Source: Ornithodoros turicata
Lineage: Eukaryota; Arthropoda; Arachnida; Ixodida; Argasidae
Direction of reading: 5' to 3'
Assembly: GCF_037126465.1 (NCBI RefSeq)
Contig: NC_088204.1
Span: forward strand, 71,671,807 to 71,735,806
DNA: 64,000 nucleotides
Shown here piece by piece: positions 11,601 to 23,635 of this stretch. The first letter of the stretch is position 1. Each line of letters starts with the position of its first letter. The notes under the pieces were generated by a model that saw nothing but the letters and a program-made list of their open reading frames with translations, was not told the DNA's origin and did not search any database. The translations under genes were made by a program, and so were the position numbers.

Positions 11601-14600
11601 AATAAAGTAACAAAGTTTTAACTTAAGTTACACACCACACTGAGTAGCGCTAACAAATTGTGTGTTTGTGTCTATATAAAGAATGGGACAGAGGTGCAAG
11701 AGCGGAAATGTAGCAAGCAGAAAGAGGTCGTGCCCTTGGTTTAGTGCATCAAGGGAAGATTGCATGCCAGTCTAGGACATGGTACTGCAAGGACCTATAG
11801 GCTGCTGCACACATTTTAGGTGCATATTATCGTAACTCGTCATGAGTATGTACAGCACTGGGTACTGTAATATTCTATATACTTTTACGTGCTTGTAGTG
11901 CTTAGAGTGCAGAATATTGTTTTCGCTAGTTCTATCCAGGTCTGTAAAAATTCAAAAGTAATTGAATTATGTATAACTACATGCTCATAAAAGTAATTAA
12001 ATTATAGTAACAATTACGAAATAGGAATTGTAATTCAATAACAACTACAGTTAACTATAAAAAGTTCTTCAAGGGTGTTTCATTTGGCATTGAGTTACAC
12101 TCAATTACATTCATTTTGATACATATTTGTGCTCTATAATTTAATGAAACGACTAGTGGACTAGATGAAATGCAGGAAAAAGACTGGTGGTAGTGGAGCA
12201 CAGTGCTACGAATTATAGTTGCTGGGGAAATCTGCTTATTGCAGTGAAAAGGGGCCTTTTCTTGAGGGATGCCAAACACAAGTGAGATTTCTTCTTTGTA
12301 TAGTGAGGATATGTGGCCTTCATAACCAAAGTATTCTTAATGTTCTTGTTCATTATACCGACACGACTTCTGGTCATGGTAGACCACCGAGAGAAAACAG
12401 CTGGGCCCCACATTATGCTTCATGGAGGCTTCAAGCGGGTTCACGGGTACCTTTCAGATTGTTTCACCCATGGCGTAAAATATGTTGTGAATATATGTTG
12501 TGAATAATATGTATTGAAAATATGTCACTGCACATTGTTTTAAGTTATCACATGGATACGGCTGTCTTGATCTTTGGGTACGCGGTAGAACCTGTGATGA
12601 GATCCCTGTCTAATATTTGCTCACTACCACCTTGGTTGGTAGAGAAGACAGGCAACCATACGCCAACGACGAATGTCAACAAACACACTCAGGACCTAAT
12701 TGTCCTAATTTTGACTGTTGCATCCGTACATACGTTGCAGCCATGTGGTAATCTTAATGAAAGAGTAAAAATAGTGGACATTGCAAAAGATATTCAACAT
12801 TAGAAATGAGGTATCACATACAAAGTAGTTCCAAAAGTATTGCACTACAAATTACTCGCAAAAGTAATTAAATTACAGTTCAAGTTATGTAATAATAACT
12901 AATTCTGGAAACAGTTAATTACTAAGTATATTTAATTACAGTAATTACTAAGTGTACTTAATTACAGTAATCACTTTACTGGTCTGGTTCTATCCACAGC
13001 TTCGGATACCCAGTGAGCCACAAGGTTCAGGTAGAGCCACAGTGTACTTGGAACTGATTTATTTAAAAATATATTTTTTTTTGCTGCTTTGACACAATAG
13101 GCAATGACATATATTCACTTGAGGGATAAGGTACCGATATACTTTCGTGCAATTTTTAAGGGACGCTGTTTACCATCATGGACTTCATTGAAAGACCATT
13201 GCAGGTGTCCACATCTGGCACATATGAAATGATGAGAATGCGCCCTACCTGTCTTACTCTACCACCTTACCTCATCTGCTCTATGTGGAGGTCAGCCAAG
13301 ATAGCGTCCCTCTTGTTGACGATCCTCACTATGCGGCAGATGAGCTGCTGCTCCCTCTCCTTGATCTTGTCACTCTTTTTGTCGGCTGTAAGCGAGTATG
13401 TCATGCTGTTTGAAGCCTGTCATTGTGTCAGCATTCCGAGCTGGGGTGTGCGAATGATGGACACTTTTGAAGGGACAGTCCACTACTATTATGGAGACAC
13501 GTTGGGAGGGAATGATGACTCATCTCACACCATGCATTGTTTCATTATGGACATCGTACTCTCTTTCCTCCTTCTGGTAGTAACCTGCTGACAATTGGTT
13601 GGCCTGTGCCATCACTTGTTACAATGTTGATGCAGTGGGCAGTACACTGGGTTCGTTGCACTGGCAAGTGTAGGGTCCCATTTCATGTATCCGTAAGAAG
13701 GCTAGTGCTAGGTCTAGCATTGTACCTTTCCTTGAAATTTCCTCTTAGTATTTCATATAACTAGTGCTCCGTCTTTTCGGTGTTTTCATTTGGCAAAGCT
13801 TAAGGGATGTTATCAGAGTTAGCTTGGAGCTTTTGGCATTTCAATTATTTGAAATCTCTGAAAACACACAAAAATTTTGAGAAATTGAAAACTGTGCTAA
13901 ACGCCCCCTGAGTTTTGCAAAATGAAAACACAGAAAAGTCAGGACACTAAGTCTAATGTAGTGGAGTTCTATTTGACTCAAATAGTAACACTTAGATTGA
14001 TGAAGTTTTAGAATGTCTTTGGCTTGCTCCAAATATGTATCTCTCTGTTTCATGTTAAATGTTTGGGACATACTTTAGTTCAAAAATTATGCGGTGTAGT
14101 TACAACTGCCTTGTTTCTAAGCAGCGTGTGCAAAAACTGTTCACAGTGAACGTGCCTTGGGTGCATTATTTAAGTAACGGTAACAGTGACTGGCCCCCTC
14201 TGCTTAGTCTGCCAACTTTTAGTAGTTTATCAACCAAATGTAATATTCGCACACCCCGTCTTTCCTCTCTCAGTTCTTACGTGGCAGGCTGGAGATTTTG
14301 CTCATCTGCTTCCGTAGACGATTGCATTCTTCCACGAGGAGCATATCCTGCAACCTGCATGTGCCAATACGGAGCGCAAGTTACTCCGTTGGTGTAGATA
14401 GCGAAAACCTTTAGCAATGAGTTTGCAAAACATTTCCCGAACACTTCCTAAAATTCTTGCTGAAACACAAGTAGCAAATATATCTTGATTCAAATATTGA
14501 CTGGATATCAGCAATACCGGCCTAACAGTAGGCTAATATTGGTCAAGTGCAGTCAATATCCAGCCGGTATTGGGCCAAGCTGTTGTACTGCTCGAGAAAC

Positions 14601-17355
14601 GGTTCTTCTTGTCGAACTGATACACCAACGAATTTTCCCGATTAAATTAAGTGTGCCAGTAAATGCATTTTAACCATGCGCGGTTGAATTCGCCTCCAGA
14701 CCTCTCATCCACCTTCTTCCTTCCTCTCGCGTTCCTCCTCTCGCTTCTTGACTACCACACGTGTGGCCCTGGGGGCATCCTTACGTCATGCTTGCACACG
14801 GCTCACCGAAAGGAACGTCGCGCCACGTCATTGTGTGCGGCGTGATCAGGAAATGCGATGATAAGGTCATGCAAGTTTCGCTCGATCGCCGCGGCGTGGC
14901 GCGAGGTCTATGGGCTGAGTATAATTTTGGTACTTCGTTCAAATCATCTTTCAACCATTCGCTTGCCGACCGAAAAAAAAACAAAGCTCCGGCTGTGTGT
15001 TCAGGAACACCTCCTCTGTCAAACAAAAAAGATAAAACAAGAACGGCTATTTTGTTTTTAAGATGATAAATGGGGAAGTTTCATCGCCAGGGGCGATATC
15101 TACCCCATTGCTGGTGGTGATGTGGGGAATGAAAAAATGAGCCCCTTCACAATAAGGATCGACGAGAACGAGGAAAAAATCGTTTCTGGCCTTGTTTCTG
15201 GCATATTTCTAATTTTTGACGTTTGTCACGTTCGGTGAGTCAATTTCATCTAGGCCTGTTGTTCACGTCCAACTCTGCATAGCCGTACCGGGGCAGCCAG
15301 CCCGACTATGTCGCGACTAAGTCCATCCTCACCTTCAGAGTTACTCCGCCGGAGAAATCGTCACCTGGTTCCTCCGCCTCAGAGCAAAACACGTTACGCA
15401 TTGGGTTTCCCTCGTTCCCCCGCTACGCGCTTCGACAAAGAATCCCCCCCCTCCCCCCGCGCCTCAGAGTAAGGGTCTAGGTCCACGCCAGGGCGAGGCC
15501 TAAACGTGCCTCAGAGGGAACACTTTCTCCTGTGGACGTCCGAAATAGATCCCAATCTCCATATCCGGAAATGGATCTCCGTCGGACATCTCCCGCAGCT
15601 GTTTCAAGGGTAATTCAAATGAGGTCCTGGACGGGATGTCATACGGATAATTCCTTGCAGAGAGAGGGACACGCGCGTTCGTGTAGCACTGCTGGCGTTC
15701 GACTTTCGATGGGCCTATACTGAATGTCTCAAACCAAAATTAGTAAATGCGGTGTCTTGATAAACAACAACAACAACTTTATTTGCGGCCTTGGAGAGTG
15801 GGGAGTTTCATCGCAACAGGCGATACTCTACCCCAGTGCTTGGTGGAATGGGGGGAATAAAATAACGAGCCCCTTTACAATAACGACCGAAGTCCGATGT
15901 GTCTCGTGCGTTCTCCGGGAGTTTCGCGTGCGGCTGAGTTTTTGTCTCATGCCGGGTGGCAGTTTAAACTGCAACGATCTCCAACAGATCCCGGACCTTC
16001 TACTAGTCAAAATACTAGTCAAAGTACATAAAAATATAAGAAGCAGAAAATAAGAAGCAACTAGAAGCAAGACGAACGTCTAATGCTAACGCATTGTCAT
16101 CGCATTAATTACATTAATCGCCCTCAAATTTTTCTTTTGGGCTAAACTGTTGAAATCGTCGTACACTGTTAAAACGGGAGGCATACGCCTTTTCTGTGAC
16201 ACTTATAAAGTTACGCTATAGGTGTTACAAAAAAGTGCGCGGCCGGCACTTTCCTCAAATCAGGAGTGATAACGTTATCATTCTGTGCAATGGTTGGCCT
16301 TCACAGCACAACACGCTGTTGGCCAACCACTACACTGGTGTCTTGATAGTGAGTTATTACTCCAAGCAATTTCCCACTCTAACGCCGCGTTGTTGTCCTT
16401 TAGGGAAAATAGAGAAATAAGCAATTAAGATTTACAAATTTTGATATGTATTTTTAAAGGTGCCTCATTTATTAAACCGAAACCGCTGAAAACTGATAAT
16501 TTGCCTTTTGAAAATCACAACCAAACAACCATCGATGTACCATCCGTGTTCCACATAATTCCCGTGCACGTACACGTGGTATCCGTAAGGATTACTACAG
16601 GACATACACAAACTTCAAGAAATGCCGCCATGAGGACGTCCTCAGGATGCCCTGTAGGCGAACGGTTTCTAAAACGATCATGTCCCATGGATATCCCTAT
16701 CTGCCAACACGATACCTGTGGGATGTCTCATGGATTGCTTTGTTCTCCTGGCACTCACGGAGGGGTTCCTTCTCGAAGCGCGTAGCGGGGAGGGGGAAAC
16801 GTGATGTTTAACCTAGTAATTGGGGCGATTCCCCCCAATAGACGATTTCAGAAATTGCATGGATGGCCCGCCAGAGAGAGCCGTGTTTCGAATGCCCCAC
16901 TGCACCTTGGGATTTAGTTCCAGACAGAAGGAGGAGAGCGCAAATAGTTTCGGTTTTCCCTCCTTCCTTCGAGCAACAGGCAGGCAAGCACGAATGCAAA
17001 CCATTTCCCACGACGCGATGCGCGTGACTTGAGCGACGGCGGGCCCCGTGCGGAGCACAAGGGAAATATCTGAAATCGCCTATTGGATCTATCACTGAAG
17101 GCTACATACATTCAGACTTGTCCTGTACCTTTGTTGACAAGGATGTCTGCCTAATTTCCCTCACCTGTACATGAGCTCGTGCGTCCTCGTGGTGACGTGT
17201 CCGTGCGTCCTGTGCACTTGAAATAGGCCCTCTTCTACTTCTTCCAGCGTCCGCCTTCCAGATACTGAGAGCTGCCGGAGGAGGTTGACGTCCGAGACGA
17301 CGATCCGCCGGATACTGCGAACGTGCTTGCTGTAGTCCATCCCAGCCTCGGCCAT
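8680..17355 (-). CDS. Small bMERB-domain coiled-coil protein, 5 exons
   Basis: Exons in transcript order: 17355-17165, 14354-14281, 13385-13271, 10334-10282, 8795-8680. Each has AG/GT borders, and all four junction phases agree, giving 182 aa. The start is the ATG in GACAACATGGCC at 17355. The centre (from about residue 65: LQDMLLVEECNRLRKQMSKI, then KIKEREQQLICRIVRIVNKR) has the charged-helix pattern of the C-terminal half of bMERB domains, most like vertebrate C16orf45/BMERB1, and also MICAL and EHBP1. bMERB domains bind Rab8/10-family GTPases. C16orf45 is reported to affect microtubules. The basic tail (FHTPVIKEPNKP, then KSVGKRLLNNKQRK) has no CAAX box. Exon 1 (LLRQLSVSGRRTLEEVEEGL) is less conserved and may replace the usual first helix. 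The introns hold at least two hAT-like insertions. The exon chain is well supported. The family name is inference from motif memory. Confidence 0.8.
8934..9467. mobile_element. Non-autonomous hAT-like element, exact 8-bp TSD
   Basis: The terminal inverted repeats are TAGGGTTCTTCGTTTTCGGG (left) and its near-perfect complement ending GAAGAACCCTA (right). The flanks are ACAATACT at 8926-8933 and again at 9468-9475, an exact 8-bp duplication as made by hAT transposases. The 534-bp interior has no transposase and many CGGGTT/AACCCG-like subterminal motifs. It sits in the last intron of the bMERB-like gene. Related copies occur at 34165-34470 and 51459-52241. Confidence 0.88.
9476..10281 (-). other. 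Last intron of the bMERB-like gene, remainder
   Basis: AT-rich intronic sequence between the hAT-like insertion and exon 4. No additional exon or recognisable repeat was seen. Confidence 0.5.
10840..11095. repeat. Degenerate ~60-bp tandem repeat
   Basis: Four diverged units each carry a variant of GTTATGGGGTGCTCAGTGGA followed by a CTTTTGATTAAGC-like block. They begin near 10840, 10900, 10960 and 11015. It lies in an intron of the minus-strand gene. A poly-T run follows at 11100-11114. Confidence 0.55.
11937..12986. mobile_element. hAT-like element with exact 8-bp TSD
   Basis: The left end is CAGGTCTGTAAAAATTCAAA and the right end is the complement of CAGACCAGTAAAGTGATTAC. The flanks are GTTCTATC at 11929-11936 and 12987-12994, an exact 8-bp duplication. 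Both subterminal regions are rich in AAGTAATTGAATTA-like repeats. Length is 1,050 bp with no transposase ORF. It is inserted in the intron between exons 3 and 4 of the bMERB-like gene. Confidence 0.88.
15063..15170 (-). mobile_element. LINE 3'-end fragment
   Basis: The sequence contains GTTTCATCGCCAGGGGCGAT and GTGGGGAATGAAAAAATGAG, shared with fragments at 15765-15900, 18815-18905, 27930-28020, 47755-47870 and 57700-57775. The copy at 47755 continues into a reverse-transcriptase C-terminal fragment, which identifies the family as the 3' end of a non-LTR retrotransposon. It lies in intron 1 of the bMERB-like gene. Confidence 0.65.
15765..15900 (-). mobile_element. LINE 3'-end fragment with CAA-repeat terminus
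   Basis: It starts with an (AAC)n tract followed by TTTATTTGCGG, then GGGGAGTTTCATCGC and CGATACTCTACCCCAGTGCT. On the minus strand the element therefore ends AATAAA-(GTT)n, the same terminus as the other copies of this LINE family in the window. Confidence 0.65.
16150..16335. mobile_element. Fragment of the CACTCTAAA TIR family
   Basis: The order of blocks (GCATACGCCTTTTCTGTGAC, later AATCAGGAGTGATAACGTTA and CAATGGTTGGCC) matches the terminal region of the 36243-37120 element in diverged form. It lies in intron 1 of the bMERB-like gene. Confidence 0.5.
16838..17088. mobile_element. Short TIR element (MITE-like)
   Basis: The left end CAATAGACGATTTCAGAAAT matches the reverse complement of the right end (CAATAGGCGATTTCAGATAT). 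The roughly 250-bp element has no ORF of its own. It sits about 80 bp from the exon 1 donor of the bMERB-like gene. The target duplication is not clear. Confidence 0.6.
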
Positions 17356-17493
17356 GTTGTCTGCCGCCGGTGCCAACGTACGGAGTACACTATCAGAGGT
17401 CTCGCAAAATGGCTCGGTCAAAAATTCTCATACACTTATTGAAGCGACAGTTTGGTATGGGGCCGCCGTGTAGGTCCGTCCGTAGCCTCACAG

Positions 17494-17534
17494 GGTCACA
17501 TGACAGCACGTGATCGCTGCAAGGCCACCACGTG
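17494..17534. promoter_or_regulatory. Tandem E-boxes upstream of the bMERB-like gene
   Basis: Two CACGTG hexamers occur at 17507-17512 and 17529-17534, with GGTCACATGAC at 17493-17503. They are 140-180 bp upstream of the chosen ATG at 17355. CACGTG is the site class bound by Myc/USF/MiT-type bHLH-zip factors. The positional clustering supports a promoter role, but this is inference. Confidence 0.4.
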
Positions 17535-17559
17535 CCCTATCAATGGCCCTACCAAGCTG

Positions 17560-18814
17560 CAGTGCCACAATGCCCTAAGATGCAACCCCTTTTTTTCTTA
17601 GTATCATATTATAGCGAATTCTTCTAACGTTTATAACCCTGGTATATCGATATATAATGTCGATCTAATAATATACTGTAGCTTTCGGCAGCGTCCAGAT
17701 ATAAGGGGTCCGGTTCGGGATGTTTCAGAAATTCCGTGTGAAAAATGGGTGGTTATGTCGCTCAACACGAGTCAGTGGTGATCATTTGTGGTAATACTTT
17801 AAACGTGAAGACACTCGGTGAAAATCGGTGAGAAACGACACCAGCGTTTCGTACGTATACAGTGTCGCCCGTCTGCTGAGAAGTAGTTCAAAATGAAACG
17901 ACAGGAAATAAAAGCAAATAAGTGCACTCGGTGAATTTCGGTATATCATTGATTTTACCGACCGCAAAATCCACCTGCACCTGTGTGCGTTTATCGGCGC
18001 TTTTCGGTAGTCTGAAAACAGGGAACGTACGGAGTACAATTGTTCAATTGTGAAACCTTTGTTCAATACTTCATCTGTGTCATGTCCAAAATGTTGGACA
18101 TGGTCTTACCGCAGAACGCGAGTTCCCCCTCGAACGTGTTCACTTCAGTGCTTGTTCTAGCACACTTGACAGGTTCTGTGTGGTCACATCACATGCGCTC
18201 TGTCCCATCCCCTGTATTGGCGATACTTGTATTGGGCGGCCGAAAGCGTACCCGCTGGCAGTATAGTCGGAACGGAATAAAAATAAGACTAGCACTTAAG
18301 GGCTGCGACACTTTGATAGACAGGGGTCATTACATCATACACGCATTGTACCGCTCATCAGGGTAATTCAGGAGCAAAGAATTCTCTACGTGTCGTACTT
18401 GGCGAGATACAAACACTTGACCCATAGCTACGCGTCAACTCTGACTTCAGAGGAGCGAGCGCTACGGCTATCCCCATTGGTAGTCGGAGTCACGTGACCT
18501 CACCCGCTGTGCCTCACTGGCGGAGACGCCTGCAGCGATGTCAGGGCAGTTTCGCTATTCGTTGTGCTAGAGATTTCCACTTAGTCTACTTAGTACAGCT
18601 TATTGGTGCGGTTTCCCATTGTGAAACACGTCGTGGAGCATTTCACGGGTATCTGGGCTACCTATACGTCGAACCTATTCACCGTGGCACCTAGGCACCG
18701 GTGATCCGGTCCGGGCTACGGAAGAGGTACTCGACGAGGATTCAAGGGAATCCCATCGTGAAGTGAGCCAATCGTCGCAGACGATTTCGAGCACAAGGCT
18801 TTCTGTGGGTGCCC
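17560..18814. other. Intergenic, no gene recognised
   Basis: A 108-codon plus-strand frame at 18040-18366 shows no domain or splice context. A further CACGTG lies near 18490. Nothing else recognisable. Confidence 0.5.
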
Positions 18815-18905
18815 ACCTTGCTGAACATTACCGCCAGCAATGGGGTAGACTATCGCCCCCTGGCGATGAAACTCCTCACTCATCATCATTCAAATATAGT
18901 CGATT
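18815..18905 (+). mobile_element. LINE 3'-end fragment
   Basis: GCCAGCAATGGGGTAGACTA, CCCCCTGGCGATGAAACTCC and CATCATCATTCAAATA are the plus-orientation version of the LINE terminus described at 15063-15170. Confidence 0.6.
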
Positions 18906-19086
18906 TTTTATCGATGTTGCTGATGACGGCTCATCTCCGCGGTTACGGCGGCTGAAGGGTGGGTTGTGATTGGCGGACTGTTAATTGTTACCTGACGTCG
19001 AGAGAGTGATCAGGATTTGTTTCTAGTCGGTATTGCCTGACCCATGCAGGGGACCGCTCTGAATCCGTTTACTGGTAGGTTCTGAG

Positions 19087-19463
19087 TGGGGTTCCGTGTT
19101 TTCGGTTTTAATCGAAAAACACCGAATACAGAGGGACATTCCAGGAACGATGAGAGATAAATTGCTGCACATGACCAGCAAGTTGTTGATGCAGATAAGA
19201 AAACCATACAGAAATGCGATGGTTGTGAAAAATGTCAGTTTTCGTTAGCTGTAAAACGCCACCGTTGGACGCACTTAGATGCGCTAGACGCACAGCACTG
19301 AAATTAGTACATTGTGATTTCTGTTTACCGGTAACTGTGGGGTAGACCATGTACCCGCCAGGAAAAAACATCGAAACATGCCGATTTCGTGAAAATTAAT
19401 AAACACCGAAAGACATATACGCCGAATCCGCCCAAAAATAAAAACCGGAAACGCGGAACCCTA
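19087..19463. mobile_element. hAT-like TIR element, imperfect 8-bp TSD
   Basis: Left terminus TGGGGTTCCGTGTTTTCGGT; right terminus complementary (CCGGAAACGCGGAACCCTA). The candidate target duplication is GTTCTGAG (19079-19086) versus GTTATGAA (19464-19471), 6 of 8 identical, so the copy is probably old. The interior has repeated ACACCGAAT/CCGAAT-like motifs. Confidence 0.6.
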
Positions 19464-19471
19464 GTTATGAA

Positions 19472-22080
19472 ACACCGCCAACGCGCCACTGTTTGCGTCA
19501 GGTTGGAGCCGGCAAAGCACGACGGTGGCACGTGTTCGCATCGGTGTGACGTATACAGCTACGATGAGGGAGAATGCCCTGGTTCTACGGAACGTTGCAT
19601 CGACGTACACACTACCCCCGCATTCCCTCTTGCTCTCGGTTGCCTTGCTAAGGAAAAGGAGCGAGTTTTGCCGCGCTGAACCCAGCAAGCCGCTGCAGCA
19701 TATCTTTTATTTAGAAACAGGCAAAGACCTAGTTCATCAGTCGACAGCTGCAACAACTTCAAATCCTGGGCGAAATTTCGTTGCTGTAACTAAACTGTTT
19801 AGATGCGCATTCGATGAACGCACTGGACGAGCGTGCATTCACTTTAGGCGGACTCGCTTCTTCAGAAGTCTACAATCAATATTCTTTTGTGCGCCACCCA
19901 AGATTACGCTCGAAATATCATTTCGGGGCAGCTACGGGCTTGTTCCTTTTCGTTTTCTCTACCGAATGACAGTTTTTGAAGTACGAAAGATCCACTGATT
20001 TTTAGGGAAAATTTGTCCTTGAACGACTATGGCGCGGTAGCAACACTGCTTCTTTGGACGGCTTCGATATCTGCACCAAAATTACCCCATCTCGTAAAGT
20101 TTTAGCCAAGGGATCTAATGAAGTAAAAAAACTCGGTCCAACTGCTTGTAGTTTGTGAGTCTCGTGCGAATGAAAATGTATGTTTGTTGTCTGCTACATT
20201 CTACTGAGTTTTTTTTTTTTACTTTATGCTGACACCCAGGTGCCAGCTACAGGCGTGACACAAGGTTCAGATTTTCTAACCACCCTGAGTTCGCTTGTGG
20301 CAAAATCGCCATCTTGGCACAGCATTGCATTTGTATGAATGTTTCTTCTTTTTTTTTAATTTGTATGTAGCTATGAATTTCTAATGTTGCTGGAGAATGC
20401 CTGCAGTCTTAAAGTTATTACGAACTGATTTTTGATACCAGTATTTTTTCATGTCACCCGTATAGGGGTTTATGCTGACACCATTTCCGAAGTTTCTGCT
20501 TAGTGTTTTTAATTCGAAGCGGGATATTTGACGGTTTGACTTTTTGACATGAAGTGCGGCTCGACTGCGCGTGCTTTTTTTTTTTTTTACCTAGCTAGCG
20601 CCGGGCGAGCAAGGGGTCTCACGCTCTGACGTCATGATAATTCCAGAACAAGGGTTGTAGCGGAACCAGCGCGTACTTGGACACACTAATATTCTAAGCA
20701 ACTTAATTGTATACTTATGCAAGTATCAATATGTGTGATTTAATATTCCTCCTTGCTATGCATACACATCTCTTCCCAGAAACTCTGTATTCGCTCCACA
20801 CAATCCAGATATCGGAGATATGTGTCGCAAGTCAATAAAAATATTTTAAAACTATTTTTGACGATAAATGAACGTTTTCCCGCGATTTAAAAGCTATTTA
20901 GAAGGTTTAAGGGGGCATCGGTTGGCCGAGAACGCACTACGCGGTCGTCCGTTCAAGTCGCTAGATTTCTCGCTAGGCACCAGACACGTAGATTTGGTCT
21001 CTGACCTGCTCCGTAGGTCGATAAATCTAGCGACAAAGTCGCTAGAACGGCAACGCTGGTTGCCAGACGCATTGTAGATTGCGCACCCTGTGACGCTCAC
21101 ACTTCCCAAAAGTAGAAATTACTTTCATATGGTACTGGCGCCTCGCATACAGAAACAGTGCCTTTGAAAGATGAACGATGAAAGATGACAGTGCCTTTGT
21201 TTGGAGAATACATCGTGCCACACGTGGGTTGCAATTGCAGTGATTCGGTAGGACTCTAAAGACACGAGATTTAGTCCGCAGTCACATTTTAAACTGCCCA
21301 TAATGTTAAAGTATCAATTAATGGGTGCTGCGCGCAGAAGGGCCGAAAGCAGCGCTGTGACTTGAAGGTTATGCGAATGCTGGTGAATGGAAATGTTACG
21401 TAGGTAAGATGCATGAAGACATAACATTATGGAACGTCTGTACGGCGACTCGACGACACCCAATCAATCAATCAAGGCCCCTGTGAAGTCGGCCCGGGGC
21501 GCATAGTCCCCCTCTCCCCTGCGACATGACGTTGCCAGCGTGGACGAATACGGCAAGCAGTTCCACCGCCACCACAGCAGCCTCCAGCAAGACAGCAACT
21601 CCACTTGGCATAACACGTCATATATTTCTCTAGGCTTGAAAATCGTGATTCTTAGCATGGCAGTTACTCCAATCAGCGATATTGTATCGCGTCGTTACTT
21701 CCTCTGCGTTACAGTGCGTGACCGTTAGGACGACAGCTGCTCCAGCGGGCGATATTGCGTCGCGTTGCATACTGCCCTTGCCCTTGTCGGATTCCCTGCC
21801 AGACGGTAACCCCATTCTGCAGTAATGGTGTTGGGGAAGAAACGCAGTCGGCCGTGATGATAATGATAATAATAATTTTATCTTGAAAGGTGCCCGTCAA
21901 CAACGGTGAGGTCTACCGGGCAGTAACTCAAGTAGGCGTGACGCTTCTATGTGAACATCATGATGGTGCATAATAATGAATAATCCCGCTGGGTTTTTCC
22001 CGCTTTTGTTTGCTTGTAATGCATGCAACTGTAATTCACTTGTGGAAAGTGACCGCAACGAAATATGCATGATGCAGATT
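19472..22080. other. Intergenic, poly-T runs and small inverted repeat
   Basis: No gene was recognised. A palindromic stretch at 20955-21048 carries GTCGCTAGATTTCT and its complement AAATCTAGCGAC, then GTCGCTAGAAC, suggesting a small inverted-repeat element. Homopolymer T runs occur at about 20210, 20345 and 20577. Confidence 0.45.
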
Positions 22081-22099
22081 TTCATTCAAGTTCACTACC

Positions 22100-23095
22100 T
22101 TGATGAATAATAATATAAAATAATATGTGGAATGAAATACGAAAAATATATGAAATAGTACGAATGAAATATGAAAAATGATATGAAATAATATATCGAA
22201 TGGAATGATATGAAACATACAGGATGGTCCACCAACCTTGATAGAAATTCCTAGTCAATAACGTAGACAACGGAGAAACATGTGGTCAAGGGGTTCTTTT
22301 ATTTATTTTTTTTGCCAGGAACATTTGCCACATATTGATACCATGTTTATTTCATTTCAGTTGTTAGAAATTAACTTCTTGAATTGAACTCAGAAATTTC
22401 CTAAGTCAGCCTAACCTTTTCTTTGTGGAAATGAGTTCATCGTGGTCATTTTATATAGCACTTGTATAGCATTGCTGAAATAAATTGGCCGAAAATCCGC
22501 GGAAATTAGTCCTTGGCTCCGCCTCTTTTTTGTCGGCTCTGTCAAAATGTCGGGTGACCTTGTTGAGAAAAAAATCCCTTGACCACATGTCTTTCCGTTA
22601 CCTAAGCTATTTACTTTAAATATGAACGCATGAAATATGAAATGAAATAACATGTCGAATGAAATAACATGAAATAAAATATATGTTATGTGAAATATGA
22701 AACATGTTATGAAATAATATATCGAATGAAATAATACCAAACGAAATATGAAAAATAATGTGAAATAATATATCGAATTGAATAATATGACACATATATG
22801 AATAGTATGAACGAAACATGAAATATGAAGTGAAATAATATGTCGAATGAAATAACATAAAATATATGGTGATGTGAAATATGAGAAATTATATGAAATA
22901 ATATAGCGAATGAAATAATACGAAACGAAATATGAAAAATAATGTGAAAGAACATATCGAATGGAATAATATGACACATATGTGAGTAGTATGAACGAAA
23001 CATGAAATGAAATACGTAATATGTCGAATGCAATAACATGAAACGAGATATATGGTGATGTGAAATATGAAAAGTGAATCAAATAATATATCGAA
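22100..23095. repeat. AT-rich GAAATAATAT satellite interrupted by an insertion
   Basis: Irregular repeats of GAAATAATATATCGAATGAA-type sequence occupy 22100-22215 and 22618-23095. They produce long spurious minus-strand frames rich in Phe, His, Ile, Ser and Tyr (up to 223 codons). Between the two blocks lies unrelated sequence with inverted ends. Confidence 0.75.
22251..22612. mobile_element. TIR element inserted in the AT satellite
   Basis: Left end: GTCAATAACGTAGACAACGG, then AGAAACATGTGGTCAAGGGG. The right end, read in complement, gives GACATGTGGTCAAGGGA preceded by a TAGCTTAGGTAACGGAA block. The satellite resumes on both sides, which is what an insertion predicts. Exact ends and target duplication are not resolved. 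Confidence 0.6.
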
Positions 23096-23635
23096 TGAAT
23101 GTTACTTTGCCCCTAGAGCAGTAGACAAGCGTGACAATGCTGAACGATCATTGCCGAATCGATTCAATGGATATTGAGTGATGTGAGTGGAGTAAGCGGG
23201 TTTTAGTACTTCTCGGAAGAACTTCGAAACAGAGCGATTGGCATATATCATGTTTTCGGGACCGTTATCGTGAACACTTTCCTATCTGCTAAAACTCTCC
23301 AGTGACTTTCTTCCCCGCCCGCAACTGAAAAGGCGTCGGCACGAAACGCGACGTGCACTAATAAATCTGACCATCTTTTGCAGCCTCGAATTTACGTATA
23401 CCTTCTTATTTTGCGTTAACATCGCGAAATAACTGTGGCTATGTGAGACGTATACTAAGCCACCAATTATTATTGTTGCTTTGAACAAGATGACACAGTC
23501 GGTTTTACTCGATTCAGACACGAATCACGCTTTATCCGAAATGTGACAAATTTCTGTTACGGCAGTCTCGTCCACAGATAACCTTTACAGTTGTTTCCGC
23601 ATTTGTTCATGTTTCGCGATGTTTTCTGCCTTAAG

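Noticed and set aside
17356..17421. Upstream extension of the bMERB-like ORF to 17421
   Set aside because: That start would be TTG. The first in-frame ATG at 17355 has a good context (AACATGG).
22411..23082. Longest open reading frame of the window (223 codons, minus)
   Set aside because: It reads through the AT-rich repeat and the inserted TIR element, and its composition is repetitive Phe/His/Ile/Ser/Tyr. It is a by-product of the satellite, not a gene.
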